From NCBI GenBank assembly GCA_910585995.1, contig CAJUGG010000045.1:1-64000 (forward strand): a stretch of DNA of 64,000 nt, in the 5' to 3' direction. Shown piece after piece: positions 1-8,029 of this stretch; positions within the stretch are counted from its first letter, which is position 1, and every line of letters begins with the position of its first letter. The notes beneath the pieces are model-generated. The model was given only the letters and a program-made list of their open reading frames with translations. It did not search any database and was not told where the DNA came from. Origin of the DNA: an uncultured Lachnospiraceae bacterium. GTDB lineage: Bacteria > Bacillota > Clostridia > Lachnospirales > Lachnospiraceae. The position numbers and the translations under genes are program-made.

Positions 1-85
1 GAAGACGACGAGGTAGATAGGGCAGAGGTGGAAGTGCAGTAATGTATGGAGCTGACTGTCACTAATCGGTCGAGGGCTTAACCAA
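1..85 (+). rRNA. rrl: 23S rRNA, 3' end only
   Basis: The first 85 bases match the 3' terminus of bacterial 23S rRNA: the GAAGACGACGAGGT block, GGAGCTGACTGTCACTAAT, and the closing GGGCTTAACC that pairs with the 5' end of the molecule. The gene starts upstream of the window. The next ~100 bases do not look like a 5S gene; two tRNA genes follow instead, so the 5S gene lies elsewhere or is absent from this operon end. Confidence 0.93.
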
Positions 86-184
86 GAGGTTTTGGGTAAA
101 AGAAGGATAGAGGTATAGGTTAGAGTGCGTATCTTTTCGAACTGTATGTGATTTTGAGGGTATAGAACATACACAAAGGTATAA

Positions 185-256
185 TCCTCGATAGCTCAAT
201 GGTAGAGCACTCGGCTGTTAACCGAGTTGTTGTAGGTTCGAGCCCTACTCGGGGAG
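185..256 (+). tRNA. tRNA-Asn (anticodon GTT)
   Basis: A full cloverleaf can be drawn. The acceptor stem TCCTCGA pairs with TCGGGGA, the D arm is AGCTCAATGGTAGAGC, the anticodon stem CTCGG/CCGAG encloses CTGTTAA with GTT as anticodon, and the T arm contains GGTTCGAGCC. CCA is not encoded. It lies about 100 bases after the 23S gene and 16 bases before tRNA-Cys, so it is probably cotranscribed with the rRNA operon. Confidence 0.96.
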
Positions 257-272
257 CTTTTGTTATATATAT

Positions 273-344
273 GGCGCAGTAGCCAAGTGGTAAGGCACCG
301 GTCTGCAACACCGTTATTCACCGGTTCAAATCCGGTCTGCGCCT
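273..344 (+). tRNA. tRNA-Cys (anticodon GCA)
   Basis: Acceptor stem GGCGCAG pairs with CTGCGCC. The anticodon stem CCGGT/ACCGT-type arm encloses a loop with GCA, and the T arm reads CCGGTTCAAATCCGG. The discriminator base is T and CCA is not encoded. It is the last recognisable gene of the rRNA/tRNA transcript and is followed by a terminator hairpin at 381-424. Confidence 0.96.
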
Positions 345-380
345 CTCGAAAAACGTTGATTTTTCGCAATATCATTAACT

Positions 381-424
381 AAAGGAATCTTTTACATCTT
401 GAATGGTAAAAGGTTCCTTTTTTC
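381..424 (+). terminator. Rho-independent terminator of the rRNA/tRNA transcript
   Basis: AAGGAATCTTTTAC and GTAAAAGGTTCCTT form a near-perfect stem with a small loop, followed at once by a run of six T. Its place after tRNA-Cys suggests it ends the rRNA operon transcript. Confidence 0.85.
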
Positions 425-547
425 TGTGTTTTTGCTGTATAATAAAAGTAAATAACTGATGTTTTTCTCATAAGGCAGGTGATTTTATGAAACATTCTCA
501 AAAACGTACCTGTTGTGATATCAAAAGGAAAATAAAATTGTTGTAAA

Positions 548-1160
548 ATGGTTGATCGTTGGAATTATCCTGCAAAGGATGCTGTTCAATTTGAAGGAGC
601 GTGGGAAGCTTATGTTAGAGACTTCGATCCAACTCTAAATCAAAGTTTTATGGTTTGCAATGATGCACCGAAATTCGATGTACTGAGTGAGCTTACAGCT
701 AAGGGAAAAGAAGAAAATAAGATTGTTGATATTTCTACGGAGGATGCACAGAAGACCTGGCTTGAAACAAAAGGTATCTTTTTTGACGAATTGTAGGATA
801 CATTGATTTTAACCGAGTACGATGGAACAAAGTGGATATGCTTGACAAAGTATTGTGATACGGGACGTGAAAATTTGGATACAGAAAAACTATTAGCATG
901 AAGTTGGTTATATGCTTATTTCGTCAGCCAGAAACGGGCAGACGAGCTCTTTCAATGTGCCGAAAATGGGAGATCGGTTATTACGCATGATACAGCATCA
1001 CACAATGAAACATTTGCTGTTTTTAACAGAGAATATCCCTGGTCACCAAGTTGCCGGGAATTGGGAGCATATGCTTGGGTGGATGTGCAGATTAAACCGG
1101 CGAATATGAAACAGTTATAGAGACAGTACAAATTCCTGATATTTCCCCCATAGAAGCCAT
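548..1160 (+). pseudogene. Decayed gene of unknown function
   Basis: A coding-like reading frame runs from the ATG at 548 through in-frame stops at 794-796 and 899-901 to about 1090. It then needs a +1 shift near 1096 to continue into the frame used by the nuclease fragment at 1162. The readable pieces (YDGTKWICLTKYCDTGRENL; EYPWSPSCRELGAYAWVDVQ) look like real conserved protein, but I do not recognise the family. The gene is broken by at least two stops and one frameshift. It may be the tail of a large accessory protein, fused by deletion to the next fragment. Confidence 0.55.
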
Positions 1161-1161
1161 A

Positions 1162-1632
1162 TTGCGTAAATATCAAGGTTTGGATAAAGAACCTGATTTA
1201 AGAAAAGGCCTGATCAGGAATATGAAAGATTTTATTCTGGAGGTTGGCAGGGACTTTACGTTCATTGATGAAGAATTCAAAGTCCAGGTCGGCGGTGAAG
1301 ATTATAAGATTGACTTGCTTTTCTTTCATCGGGGATTACAGTGTCTTGTGGCGTTTGAACTGAAAGTTGGTAAATTTAAGCCAGAGTATATATCGAAAAT
1401 GGATTTCTACCTGGAAGCTCTTGATCGTCAGAAGAAAAAGGAAAATGAGAATCCGAGTGCCGGAATGATATTATGTGCATCTAAAGATGATGAAGTGGTT
1501 GAGTACGCTATGAGCAGAACACTGTCTCCGATGATGGTTGCAGAGTATCAACTCCAATTACCGGATAAGAATATACTCCAGAAGAAGTTGCAGGAATTGA
1601 TCAATATGCCTTTATTAGAGGATGACGAATAA
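1162..1632 (+). pseudogene. C-terminal half of a YhcG/DUF1016-type PDDEXK nuclease
   Basis: This 156-residue frame matches the C-terminal domain of the YhcG (DUF1016) family: a D/E-x-K nuclease core with YKIDLLFFH followed by LVAFELKVGKFKPEY, then a region with DRQKKKENENPSAGMILC. Full-length members have ~330-380 residues and an N-terminal winged-helix half, which is missing. The sequence upstream in the same frame belongs to a different decayed gene, so the ATG used here (ILRKYQG region) is probably not a native start and no good ribosome site precedes it. The nuclease core itself looks intact. YhcG proteins are often found with restriction or toxin systems, but no partner is present here. 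Confidence 0.65.
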
Positions 1633-2013
1633 GTATCGGTGTTTAGAATGCGGGTGAAGATATTTTTAACGGCATAAAATGCGAAATGACATTTTAATGT
1701 ATTGTAGCAAAAAATGGAGAAACAAGTTGAACAGTAAAGATGCAGAGTCAGAAGCCCCACAGTGGGATTTTGAAAGAAACGTAGTCCAAACTGTGAAATT
1801 GCAGATAAAATTACTTTTAAGCTACATTGATAAAACAGTCAAAAACTAAGAAGAAAGACGAAACAGGTACTTGCTTCCATTGGAGTACCTGCTTTGTTAT
1901 GCGGAGAATTCGGAACTTCAGGATATTCTAAAAATGGAGGAGGTTCAAATGGAAAGGCGGACAGCCTTGTTGTAGCGACGCTCTCCAATTGAAAGGATGT
2001 TAAACGTTATTCT
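1633..2013. other. Intergenic stretch with one hairpin, no gene seen
   Basis: This is AT-rich sequence with no convincing coding frame. An inverted repeat CAGGTACT/AGTACCTG at 1864-1891 is followed by CTTTGTTAT and could be a weak terminator. Nothing else was recognised. Confidence 0.5.
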
Positions 2014-2205
2014 GTGCTTACAATCCAGACTTTTGCCAATACAGTCATCTCTGAATATGACAAAGCGGCTATGGAGGAATTTCTTGACAATATGAAGATC
2101 GTTCTTGGAACGCTTGGATGCGAGGCGCTTGAGCAGCTCGATATACAGCCTGACGGCACATCATCTGATGCCGACAGACAGATACGGTTCCGGCAAATAA
2201 GATAA
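2014..2205 (+). pseudogene. Short orphan fragment, unrecognised
   Basis: A 63-codon frame beginning at a TTG-like start without a clear ribosome site (IQTFANTVISEYDKAAMEEF... to DADRQIR). Codon use is biased like a real gene and GC content is higher than the flanks, so it may be the remnant of a coding region. It lies among other broken genes. No family was recognised, and it may be non-coding. Confidence 0.3.
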
Positions 2206-2269
2206 CAAGGCCGGAAATCAGCTTCACGTAAACCGGCTGTGATTCATTTTTAAGAAGGAGGTAAATTAA

Positions 2270-2662
2270 ATGGAGCGAGTTGTAAAATTCTTAAAAGACG
2301 CAGAGGTTTATTATCTGGCGACTGTGGAAGGAGACTAGCCGAGGGTGCGGCCGTTTGACACGGCTCATATTTTCGAGGGGAAACTCTACATACAGACGGG
2401 CAAGGTCAAGGACGTGTCGAAACAGCTGCTGGCAAATCCGAAAGCGGAAATCTGCGCGATGAAAGACGGCGAGTGGATTCGCATTGCCGGTGAACTGGCT
2501 CTGGATGACCAGGTGGAAGCGAGACAGTCCATGCTGGACGCTTACCCATCCCTGCAAAAGATGTATGCTGCGAATGACGGGAACACGCAGGTGTTCTATT
2601 TCAGAAACGCCACGGCCACCATCAGCGCGTTTACGCATGAGCCGGAAATAATCCGATTCTGA
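2270..2662 (+). pseudogene. Pyridoxamine 5'-phosphate oxidase-fold flavin protein, interrupted by an in-frame amber codon
   Basis: An AAGGAGG ribosome site precedes the ATG at 2270. The frame reads MERVVKFLKDAEVYYLATVE, then TAG at 2336-2338 as codon 23, then an uninterrupted 108-residue continuation (PRVRPF...EPEIIRF). This is the typical small PPOX-fold protein of Clostridia (about 130 residues, binds FMN or F420-like flavins). The usual residue at the amber position is Gln (ATVEGDQPRVRPF in relatives as I recall them), so a single CAG to TAG change would explain the break. Everything else in the gene looks intact, which suggests a recent mutation or a base-call error. Reinitiation downstream would lose the first strand of the barrel. 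Confidence 0.75.
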
Positions 2663-2754
2663 TGGAATGACTGCAGCCATTATCTGAAAAAGTGGAGGTT
2701 TCAAATGAAAACCCTATTTTACCTTTCGTGTTGATGGATTGAAGTACCAGCGAT

Positions 2755-2835
2755 TTCAAGTTAAAAGAAGGTTTGATAGTAGGAGCGAAATGTATTTCCT
2801 GTGACCAATGCCATAGGGCAATTCCACATGAATGA
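2755..2835 (+). pseudogene. Remnant with a cysteine cluster (CISCDQC)
   Basis: A short frame with no start reads FKLKEGLIVGAKCISCDQCH and ends at TGA 2833-2835. The CxxCxxC spacing resembles the start of a 4Fe-4S ferredoxin motif, as found at the C-terminus of clostridial flavin/ferredoxin proteins, but the rest of the motif is lost. The upstream part (from 2704) is full of stops. Confidence 0.4.
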
Positions 2836-3500
2836 ATTTTCAGAAAGTGGTTATAGGGAGGATGAAAGAAGAAAACGTTTATGGGAAAGAATATCGTGGC
2901 AGTCAATGCAGGACCCCGCAAAGGATGGAACACGGACACATTGATCGTCGAGGCAGCCAAATCTTAAACGGCAGTTGGATCAGAAACTTTCTAAAAGGGA
3001 GATATCATCCTGTGCGCATGATGCAGGCGGGACTGGTATTATTGATACTTTGTGCAATGATTGGTTTAATGATAAGTGGAATCATCCTCTCCTGTCATGC
3101 GCTGTCTTTTCTGCCCATAAAAGGTGGTCGCTCATTTGCAAGGAACCTGCATATGATTTCTGCATATTGGGGATTTGTACTGGTGTCCATTCATCTTGGG
3201 TTTCATTGGAGCATGATAATGGGAATGGCTAAGAAACTTTTTCCAAGATCGTCCGCGGTTCGGAAATGGACAGGACGTATTCTGGCGTTTATGATTGCGG
3301 GATATGGAATATACGCTTTTATAAAGAGATACATCGGAGTTTACATGCTGCTAAGGAGCCATTTTGTGTTTTTCGATTATGAGGAACCACTGGTATTTTT
3401 CTATCTGGATTATATTGCGGTTATGGGATTGTTTGTATTGATTGGGAATTATATCTGTGCAGGTCTGAGAAGATCTATGTCATCGGCTGACAAAAAATGA
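2832..3500 (+). pseudogene. 5'-truncated DUF4405 membrane protein fused to an out-of-frame FMN reductase start
   Basis: The open frame spans 222 codons, but residues 1-45 are the neighbouring FMN reductase fragment read in the wrong frame. From about 2970 it is genuine DUF4405: four hydrophobic segments (near LVLLILCAMIGLMISGIIL, HMISAYWGFVLVSIHLGFHW, ILAFMIAGYGIYAF, YLDYIAVMGLFVLIGNYI) with paired His residues (SAYWGF...HLGFHW) as in the family's cytochrome-b-like core. The normal N-terminal helix with the LxHxxxG-type segment is missing or altered. Whether the chimeric frame is translated is unknown. Confidence 0.6.
2881..2967 (+). pseudogene. N-terminal 28 codons of a flavodoxin-fold (NADPH-dependent FMN) reductase
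   Basis: An ATG at 2881 opens MGKNIVAVNAGPRKGWNTDT followed by LIVEAAKS and a stop at 2965-2967. The pattern hydrophobic strand, N-x-GPRK-x-x-N-T, helix is the phosphate-binding N-terminus of the FMN reductase/flavodoxin family, whose members have ~180-200 residues. The rest of the gene is missing and the sequence changes abruptly into a DUF4405 gene, which marks a deletion junction near 2967. Confidence 0.65.
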
Positions 3501-3591
3501 AAAACTTTATATTTATTCTGCAAGCAGATATAAGCCAATAGGAGAAACATCCTTATTCGGCTTTCCGGCAAAAAAAGTAAAATCTCCAATC

Positions 3592-3642
3592 ATAGCTATG
3601 GCAGATGTGGGCGTGTGTGGATCATCTGCCATAGCTATTTTT
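3592..3642 (+). terminator. Perfect 16-bp terminator hairpin
   Basis: ATAGCTATGGCAGATG and CATCTGCCATAGCTAT are exact inverse copies 15 bases apart, and the 3' arm runs into TTTTT. This is a strong intrinsic terminator downstream of the DUF4405 remnant. Confidence 0.85.
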
Positions 3643-3697
3643 CATAATTTCCTGCAGGCAGAACCAGATCATGTTCTCCTTTTATCATTATAAATGC

Positions 3698-3728
3698 TTG
3701 AAAAACTTGCTATAAGGGTTTGTATAAT
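3698..3728 (+). promoter_or_regulatory. Possible promoter of the NADAR gene
   Basis: TTGAAA and a perfect TATAAT are separated by 19 bases, which is longer than ideal. It lies 65 bases upstream of the start codon at 3793, and a GGGGGAG ribosome site follows. Confidence 0.4.
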
Positions 3729-3792
3729 AAAGATTGATAAAAGCTGCCAGATTGTAGTAAAATAAAATCGAGAATGTACAAGGGGGAGCAAC

Positions 3793-4446
3793 ATGGCAGT
3801 CAGACCAGTGTTTATGGTATCTTTGGATCAAAGGATCTGTATAAGAGAAAATATAGAATTTGAATTTTTTAATGGGTTTTCAGATCAACAGAAAAAGAGA
3901 TGTATCAGAAGTTTACATAAAGAGTTTTTGGAAAAATATAGTGATAGGAAAGTCTTGGAGATCTCCAGCAAATCTGAAGAAGAGCTGGGGGTGGCATTAA
4001 GTGCTTTTCAGCTAAAGATGAAGCTTGGAGACGGTCGGGAGGTTTCGGTGGAATCGGCTTTTCAGGCCAGCAAGGTCTTTGAAAGGGGTGGCCCTTATGT
4101 GGATCTGCTGAATGCTTCTTCCAAGGCAGCCAAAAAAGATGAGCGCTTGAAAAACAGCGGTAAGATCCTTGCGTTTCAATTGGAAGGGGAAAGATATGCA
4201 GCAGAACCAAAGACATTTTTTTACCAGTGGCTGTATCTGCATGCGCTACATCTGCATCCAGAACTGGCGGAGCCATTGATGGCTTATGATGCTTTTACAG
4301 ATATTGTCTTTCATCCGCAAAAATCCATCAATTGTCAGGCGGAGGCAGCAGCGGTATATGTTTCACTGAAAAAACAGGGACTGTTGGAAAAAGCTTTAGA
4401 TGACCAGACATATTTTAAGAAAATCTATGGTTCATCGAGTATATAA
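3793..4446 (+). CDS. DarT1-associated NADAR-family antitoxin (orphan)
   Basis: A 217-residue soluble protein. It opens with MAVRPVFMVSLDQR and carries LEISSKSEEELGVALSAFQL, VESAFQASKVFERGGPYVDL, SSKAAKKDERLKNSGKILAF, and a C-terminal YDAFTDIVFHPQKSINCQAE block. I recognise this pattern as the NADAR-like family encoded next to DarT1 DNA ADP-ribosyltransferases, whose members remove ADP-ribose from guanine bases in DNA. That activity is known for the family and is not shown here. No DarT1 gene is adjacent: upstream are gene remnants, and 12 bases downstream is a diguanylate cyclase on the same strand, possibly cotranscribed. The GGGGGAG ribosome site supports this ATG. It could be a solitary antitoxin kept as protection against phage or plasmid DarT. 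Confidence 0.7.
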   Translation: MAVRPVFMVSLDQRICIRENIEFEFFNGFSDQQKKRCIRSLHKEFLEKYSDRKVLEISSKSEEELGVALSAFQLKMKLGDGREVSVESAFQASKVFERGGPYVDLLNASSKAAKKDERLKNSGKILAFQLEGERYAAEPKTFFYQWLYLHALHLHPELAEPLMAYDAFTDIVFHPQKSINCQAEAAAVYVSLKKQGLLEKALDDQTYFKKIYGSSSI

Positions 4447-4458
4447 AGGAGGACGCAC

Positions 4459-5823
4459 ATGCACAACCAGGACAAAAAACCCATCAAAGGCATCCGCATC
4501 CGCACCGTGAACTTTCTGATGATCGGTATATCCTGCATCTTGTATCTGTTACTGATCTCGGCTACAGTAAATGTCTCAAAACAATATGAAAATGTACATA
4601 AGTCCATGGATGATTATATTATCTGTGAGCGGAGTGACACACTGTTGTTAGAGGGTTCCGCTTATCTGACCGAGCAGGTACGGCTATATACCATAACAGG
4701 TAAGCCAGAGTATATGGAACAGTATTTTACAGAAGTTCATGAGACCAGGCGCAGAGAGAAGGCGATGGAGCAGCTGAAAGTCTATTATGATGGTGAGAAA
4801 GCGTATGAATATCTGGCTGCAGCACTGGATTATTCCAATCAGTTGATGGAACGCGAGTTCTATGTGATGCGCTTGGTATCCGATGCACAGGGATATGAGA
4901 TGGATACGCTACCAGAAGAGATTCAGAAGGTGATCTTAGAAGAAGATGACAGGCAGTTAAATGCAGAAGGACTGATGGAACGAGCGACGGAGATCGTATA
5001 CAGCAGTGAGTATGAATACGCCAGAGCCAGGATTACGGAAAGTATTACGGATTCCATAGAAAGTATGCACGAAGTGACACATGACCGTATGATACGCAAC
5101 GCAAATGCACTGGAGCTTACCATGAGGATACAGCGTGGTCTGATGAGTATTCTTTTTGTGGAGACTGTGGTTACATTTTTGATGATCATTTTGTTGATTA
5201 TCAAACCTTTGCGTATTTATGTAAACTGTATCAAAGAAGAAAAACAGATGGAGATCACGGGTTCTTATGAATTTAAATATCTGGCTTTGACGTATAATGA
5301 TATCTATGAACTGAATGCAGCCAATGAAGAGATGCTGCGCTATCGGGCAGAACATGATCCGATGACGGGCATTATGAACCGGGGGGCTTTTGAAAATCTT
5401 AAAAAACTGATGGAAGTAAAAGCGATACCTTTGGCTTTTTTGATCATCGATGTGGATAAGTTTAAATTGGTAAATGATAATTTTGGGCATGAAGTTGGAG
5501 ATCTGGTATTGAAAAAAGTGGCAAAGCTTTTGCAGGAAAGTTTTCGGGCGACAGATTATCCAGCCCGGATAGGAGGAGATGAATTTGCTGTGATCCTGAC
5601 GGATATGACCGTAGAAATGCAGCCGGTGATAGAAGGCAAGATACAGAAGATGAATGAGATTTTGATGAATCCAGAAGATGGCCTGCCCCAGGTGTCTCTG
5701 AGTGTGGGCGGGGCTTTTTCTGAAAAAGGATTTACAGAGGATCTGTACAAGAGGGCGGATGTGGCCTTGTATGAAGTGAAAGAACATGGCCGCTGCGGAT
5801 GCAGATTTTGCCAGGAGAACTGA
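4459..5823 (+). CDS. Membrane-bound diguanylate cyclase (GGDEF)
   Basis: 454 residues. A transmembrane helix near 17-38, an extracytoplasmic helical sensor of ~190 residues rich in Glu/Arg, a second helix near 233-253, a short cytoplasmic linker, and a GGDEF domain from about 290 to 450. The active-site motif is the canonical GGDEF (about 372-376) in PARIGGDEFAVIL. The product-inhibition I-site RxxD is present as RATD exactly five residues before it. This predicts an active, feedback-inhibited cyclase making c-di-GMP from GTP in response to an unknown external signal. AAAGGAGG precedes the start, 12 bases after the NADAR gene, so the two are probably cotranscribed. No EAL or PilZ partner is seen in the window. 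Confidence 0.93.
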   Translation: MHNQDKKPIKGIRIRTVNFLMIGISCILYLLLISATVNVSKQYENVHKSMDDYIICERSDTLLLEGSAYLTEQVRLYTITGKPEYMEQYFTEVHETRRREKAMEQLKVYYDGEKAYEYLAAALDYSNQLMEREFYVMRLVSDAQGYEMDTLPEEIQKVILEEDDRQLNAEGLMERATEIVYSSEYEYARARITESITDSIESMHEVTHDRMIRNANALELTMRIQRGLMSILFVETVVTFLMIILLIIKPLRIYVNCIKEEKQMEITGSYEFKYLALTYNDIYELNAANEEMLRYRAEHDPMTGIMNRGAFENLKKLMEVKAIPLAFLIIDVDKFKLVNDNFGHEVGDLVLKKVAKLLQESFRATDYPARIGGDEFAVILTDMTVEMQPVIEGKIQKMNEILMNPEDGLPQVSLSVGGAFSEKGFTEDLYKRADVALYEVKEHGRCGCRFCQEN

Positions 5824-5844
5824 GGGAAAAGAAAATCCGACGGC

Positions 5845-5873
5845 TTGACAAAATCTGCAAAACGGGATATACT
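5845..5873 (+). promoter_or_regulatory. Strong promoter for the SRP RNA precursor
   Basis: TTGACA (5845-5850), exactly 17 bases, TATACT (5868-5873). The start site would be near 5880, about 113 bases before the mature SRP RNA. The leader has complementary ends (ATGATGCCA near 5880 and TGGCATCAT near 5963), so the precursor can fold into a stem. B. subtilis scRNA is likewise made as a longer precursor that RNase III trims. A second, weak TTGACC (5948-5953) with TATTCA 17 bases later could start close to the mature end. Confidence 0.8.
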
Positions 5874-5992
5874 AAGCCATGATGCCACGGATTGCTCCGC
5901 ATTTCATGCTCAAAAATCCTCTTGCAAGCAAGCTTACATCGGGTTTCTTGACCTTTTGCCCATGGCATCATATTCATATTGTCATAAGATTT

Positions 5993-6254
5993 CCGCGCAG
6001 CTGGGGAAGTGGCGGCGCCCTGTACCTACAATCCGCCATAGTAGGAGTGATATCCTGCCTCGGACCGGACGTTCGGAAGCTGCCCTGTATAAGTGGCGTT
6101 GATGTTTGGGTCTTACGCAACAGGAACCCGTGAACCGTGTCAGGTTGGGAACAAAGCAGCACTAAGCGGGAGCTCGTGTGTGCCGTAAGGGTGCCTGGGC
6201 TGAGCTAACTGTACAGGTAACGTTTCGGGCTATGGTTCAAAGCAGGATGCGCGG
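5993..6254 (+). ncRNA. ffs: Large bacterial SRP RNA (6S-type scRNA)
   Basis: The terminal helix is closed by CCGCGCA (5993-5999) and TGCGCGG (6248-6254), giving ~262 nt, close to the ~270 nt of Bacillus/Clostridium SRP RNA with an Alu domain. The 5' part has the clostridial GGCGCCCTGTACC and AATCCGCCATAG segments. The Ffh-binding domain IV is seen as GTGTCAGGTTGGGAACAAAGCAGC around 6137-6160. It scaffolds Ffh and Hbsu-like protein for cotranslational membrane targeting. It lies between two unrelated genes with its own promoter and terminator. Confidence 0.9.
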
Positions 6255-6267
6255 ATTTTTATTCATA

Positions 6268-6303
6268 ACAATAGGTTTGCTGGCAAAGCCTGCAATCTAT
6301 TGT
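6268..6303. terminator. Hairpin terminator, copy 1 of a 36-bp repeat
   Basis: ACAATAG and CTATTGT flank an inner stem GGTTTGC/GCAAAGCC. T-rich sequence follows on the plus strand (end of SRP RNA), and the minus-strand DD-carboxypeptidase gene stops 3 bases away. It therefore probably ends transcripts from both sides. A second copy with two changes is at 31509-31544, again at the end of a minus-strand gene. Confidence 0.7.
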
Positions 6304-6305
6304 TT

Positions 6306-7823
6306 CTATCTTTTATTTCTTTTTCTGCTCTTATATCGTCTTCGGTTTGTATTCAGAAAAGAATTTTTATCATTTCTCCATTGATTCCACCTATGAACAG
6401 GATTGAGATCCACATCGTGCTCTTTGGCGATGCGAACCAGCAAAAAGATCACAGATGCTGCAAGCAGAAGTGAAAAGGCGACGATCCCCACATCTCTTAG
6501 ATTGATCTTGATCAAACGGACTTCGTCTTCTTTTGGAGTTGTCCCATCTTCAGGTGACGAAGAAGCAGCCGCATCTTCATCTGTTTCCTGAAACTCAAAA
6601 TCCTGGATCTGTTCCGGGGTCAGATAGAGGCTGGTGGAGCCGACAGGCTGTCCGGCATAGGTATAGCTGAGCGTGGCGATATTTTGGGCATCACCACTGT
6701 CTAAAAATTCAAGTTTTGGCGAGGCATCGGCAAATTCTGCGGATACCGGGAGTACCAGATAACCTTCCGGGTCCAGTTCGATCATAGGTTCCGGATTGCC
6801 AAAGACAGTGCTGCCAGTGTCAAAAAGTCCACTCTGTCCAATGGAAAAATTCGTTTCATTTTCTGCAATATTTACTTTGTGAAAATTTTCACTTGCATAG
6901 TTTAAAAGGCTGGCGGTATCGGTATAGACAGGCACTCCCCGCTCGGCACCGCCTTGTGTCTTCATGGTGACAACGATCAGATCCATACCGTTTCGGTTGG
7001 CGCAAGTTACCAGAGTATTTAAAGCGACCGTAGTATAGCCATTTTTTCCGGCAAATACGGTGTCGTCGAGATATCGGGAAGTTTTGTAGTTGGAGATCAT
7101 ATAGTGATGATTATTCATCAGAAGCTCTTCGGATTTTTTGTTGGTGGCGCGTAAGGTGTAGCGCGGCGTACTGCTGATCTGACGAAATTTATCATGTTTG
7201 ATAGCTTCTCTGGTGATCAGGGCCATATCATGGGCAGTGGTGTAGTGGTTGTCGTCCGGAAGACCATGAGGATTGACAAAATGGGTGTTGGTACAGCCAA
7301 GCTCTGCGGCGCGCTGATTCATCATATCTGCAAAGGCTTCGATAGAGCCGGCCGTGTGTTCAGCGATGGCATTGGAACACTCGTTGGCGGATTCTAGTAA
7401 GATGGCATAGAGACATTCTTCCACGGTCAGAATTTCTCCTTCATCTCTTGCGATATGGCTGCTGTTGTAGTCGATGGAAAAAACTGCGTTGTGGGAAAAG
7501 GTGACTTCTTCTGACAGGTCCAGATGCTCCAAGGCCAAAAGGACGGTCATGATCTTAGTAATGCTGGCGGGATACATCTGCTGATCCATATTTTTATTGT
7601 AGAGAACCGTTCCTGTGGCAGCTTCGATAACAACCGCACTCTCTGCATAGATCTGCGGGCCAGCCGGCCAGTTCTCCCATCCATTGGACTGGATCTCCAT
7701 ATTGTAGCGATCTTCAGATGCGACAGCAGGGTCTTCAGTGGCGAGAACCGGGATGGAAAAAACGGTGGAAAGAGTGAGAGAACACACAAGAAGGGACAGT
7801 TTACATTTATTAAAAAATTTCAT
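6306..7823 (-). CDS. dacF: D-alanyl-D-alanine carboxypeptidase (DacF/PBP5 class)
   Basis: 505 residues: signal peptide (about 1-29), an S11-type penicillin-binding domain, and a C-terminal transmembrane helix near 447-468 followed by a basic cytoplasmic tail (NTNRRRYKSRKRNKR). Catalytic motifs are S87-I-T-K90 and S145-A-N147. The third motif is K260-N-G262, where most S11 enzymes have KTG. The family trims the terminal D-Ala from peptidoglycan stem peptides outside the membrane. The true helical anchor, instead of the usual amphipathic C-terminal helix, and the long tail are typical of clostridial members. It is transcribed alone, divergently from ileS. Confidence 0.88.
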   Translation of the reverse strand: MKFFNKCKLSLLVCSLTLSTVFSIPVLATEDPAVASEDRYNMEIQSNGWENWPAGPQIYAESAVVIEAATGTVLYNKNMDQQMYPASITKIMTVLLALEHLDLSEEVTFSHNAVFSIDYNSSHIARDEGEILTVEECLYAILLESANECSNAIAEHTAGSIEAFADMMNQRAAELGCTNTHFVNPHGLPDDNHYTTAHDMALITREAIKHDKFRQISSTPRYTLRATNKKSEELLMNNHHYMISNYKTSRYLDDTVFAGKNGYTTVALNTLVTCANRNGMDLIVVTMKTQGGAERGVPVYTDTASLLNYASENFHKVNIAENETNFSIGQSGLFDTGSTVFGNPEPMIELDPEGYLVLPVSAEFADASPKLEFLDSGDAQNIATLSYTYAGQPVGSTSLYLTPEQIQDFEFQETDEDAAASSSPEDGTTPKEDEVRLIKINLRDVGIVAFSLLLAASVIFLLVRIAKEHDVDLNPVHRWNQWRNDKNSFLNTNRRRYKSRKRNKR

Positions 7824-7991
7824 TTAGATACCTCTATTCTGGAATAATACGTACAGTAGATGAAAAACACACCTACAGCACTGACTTTTGGAAATGCTTC
7901 TATTATTATAGATGATTTGCATAAACGGCGCAAGGCTCAAGAGAAAATCTTCAGAAAGTTAAAAGTTCCGCCTAATTTCCCCTCAAAAACC

Positions 7992-8021
7992 TTGACAAAG
8001 TGGAGGAGGGGATTTTATAAT
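7992..8021 (+). promoter_or_regulatory. Promoter of the ileS leader
   Basis: TTGACA (7992-7997), 18 bases, perfect TATAAT (8016-8021). The start would fall near 8028, just before the T-box RNA. Confidence 0.85.
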
Positions 8022-8029
8022 GGCTAATA

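Noticed and set aside
3793..5823. DarT1/NADAR toxin-antitoxin pair formed with the next gene
   Set aside because: The downstream gene is a clear GGDEF diguanylate cyclase with two transmembrane helices, not an ADP-ribosyltransferase.
5845..6133. Small proteins in the SRP RNA region
   Set aside because: Frames at 5845-6162 lack ribosome sites and lie over the SRP RNA and its leader.
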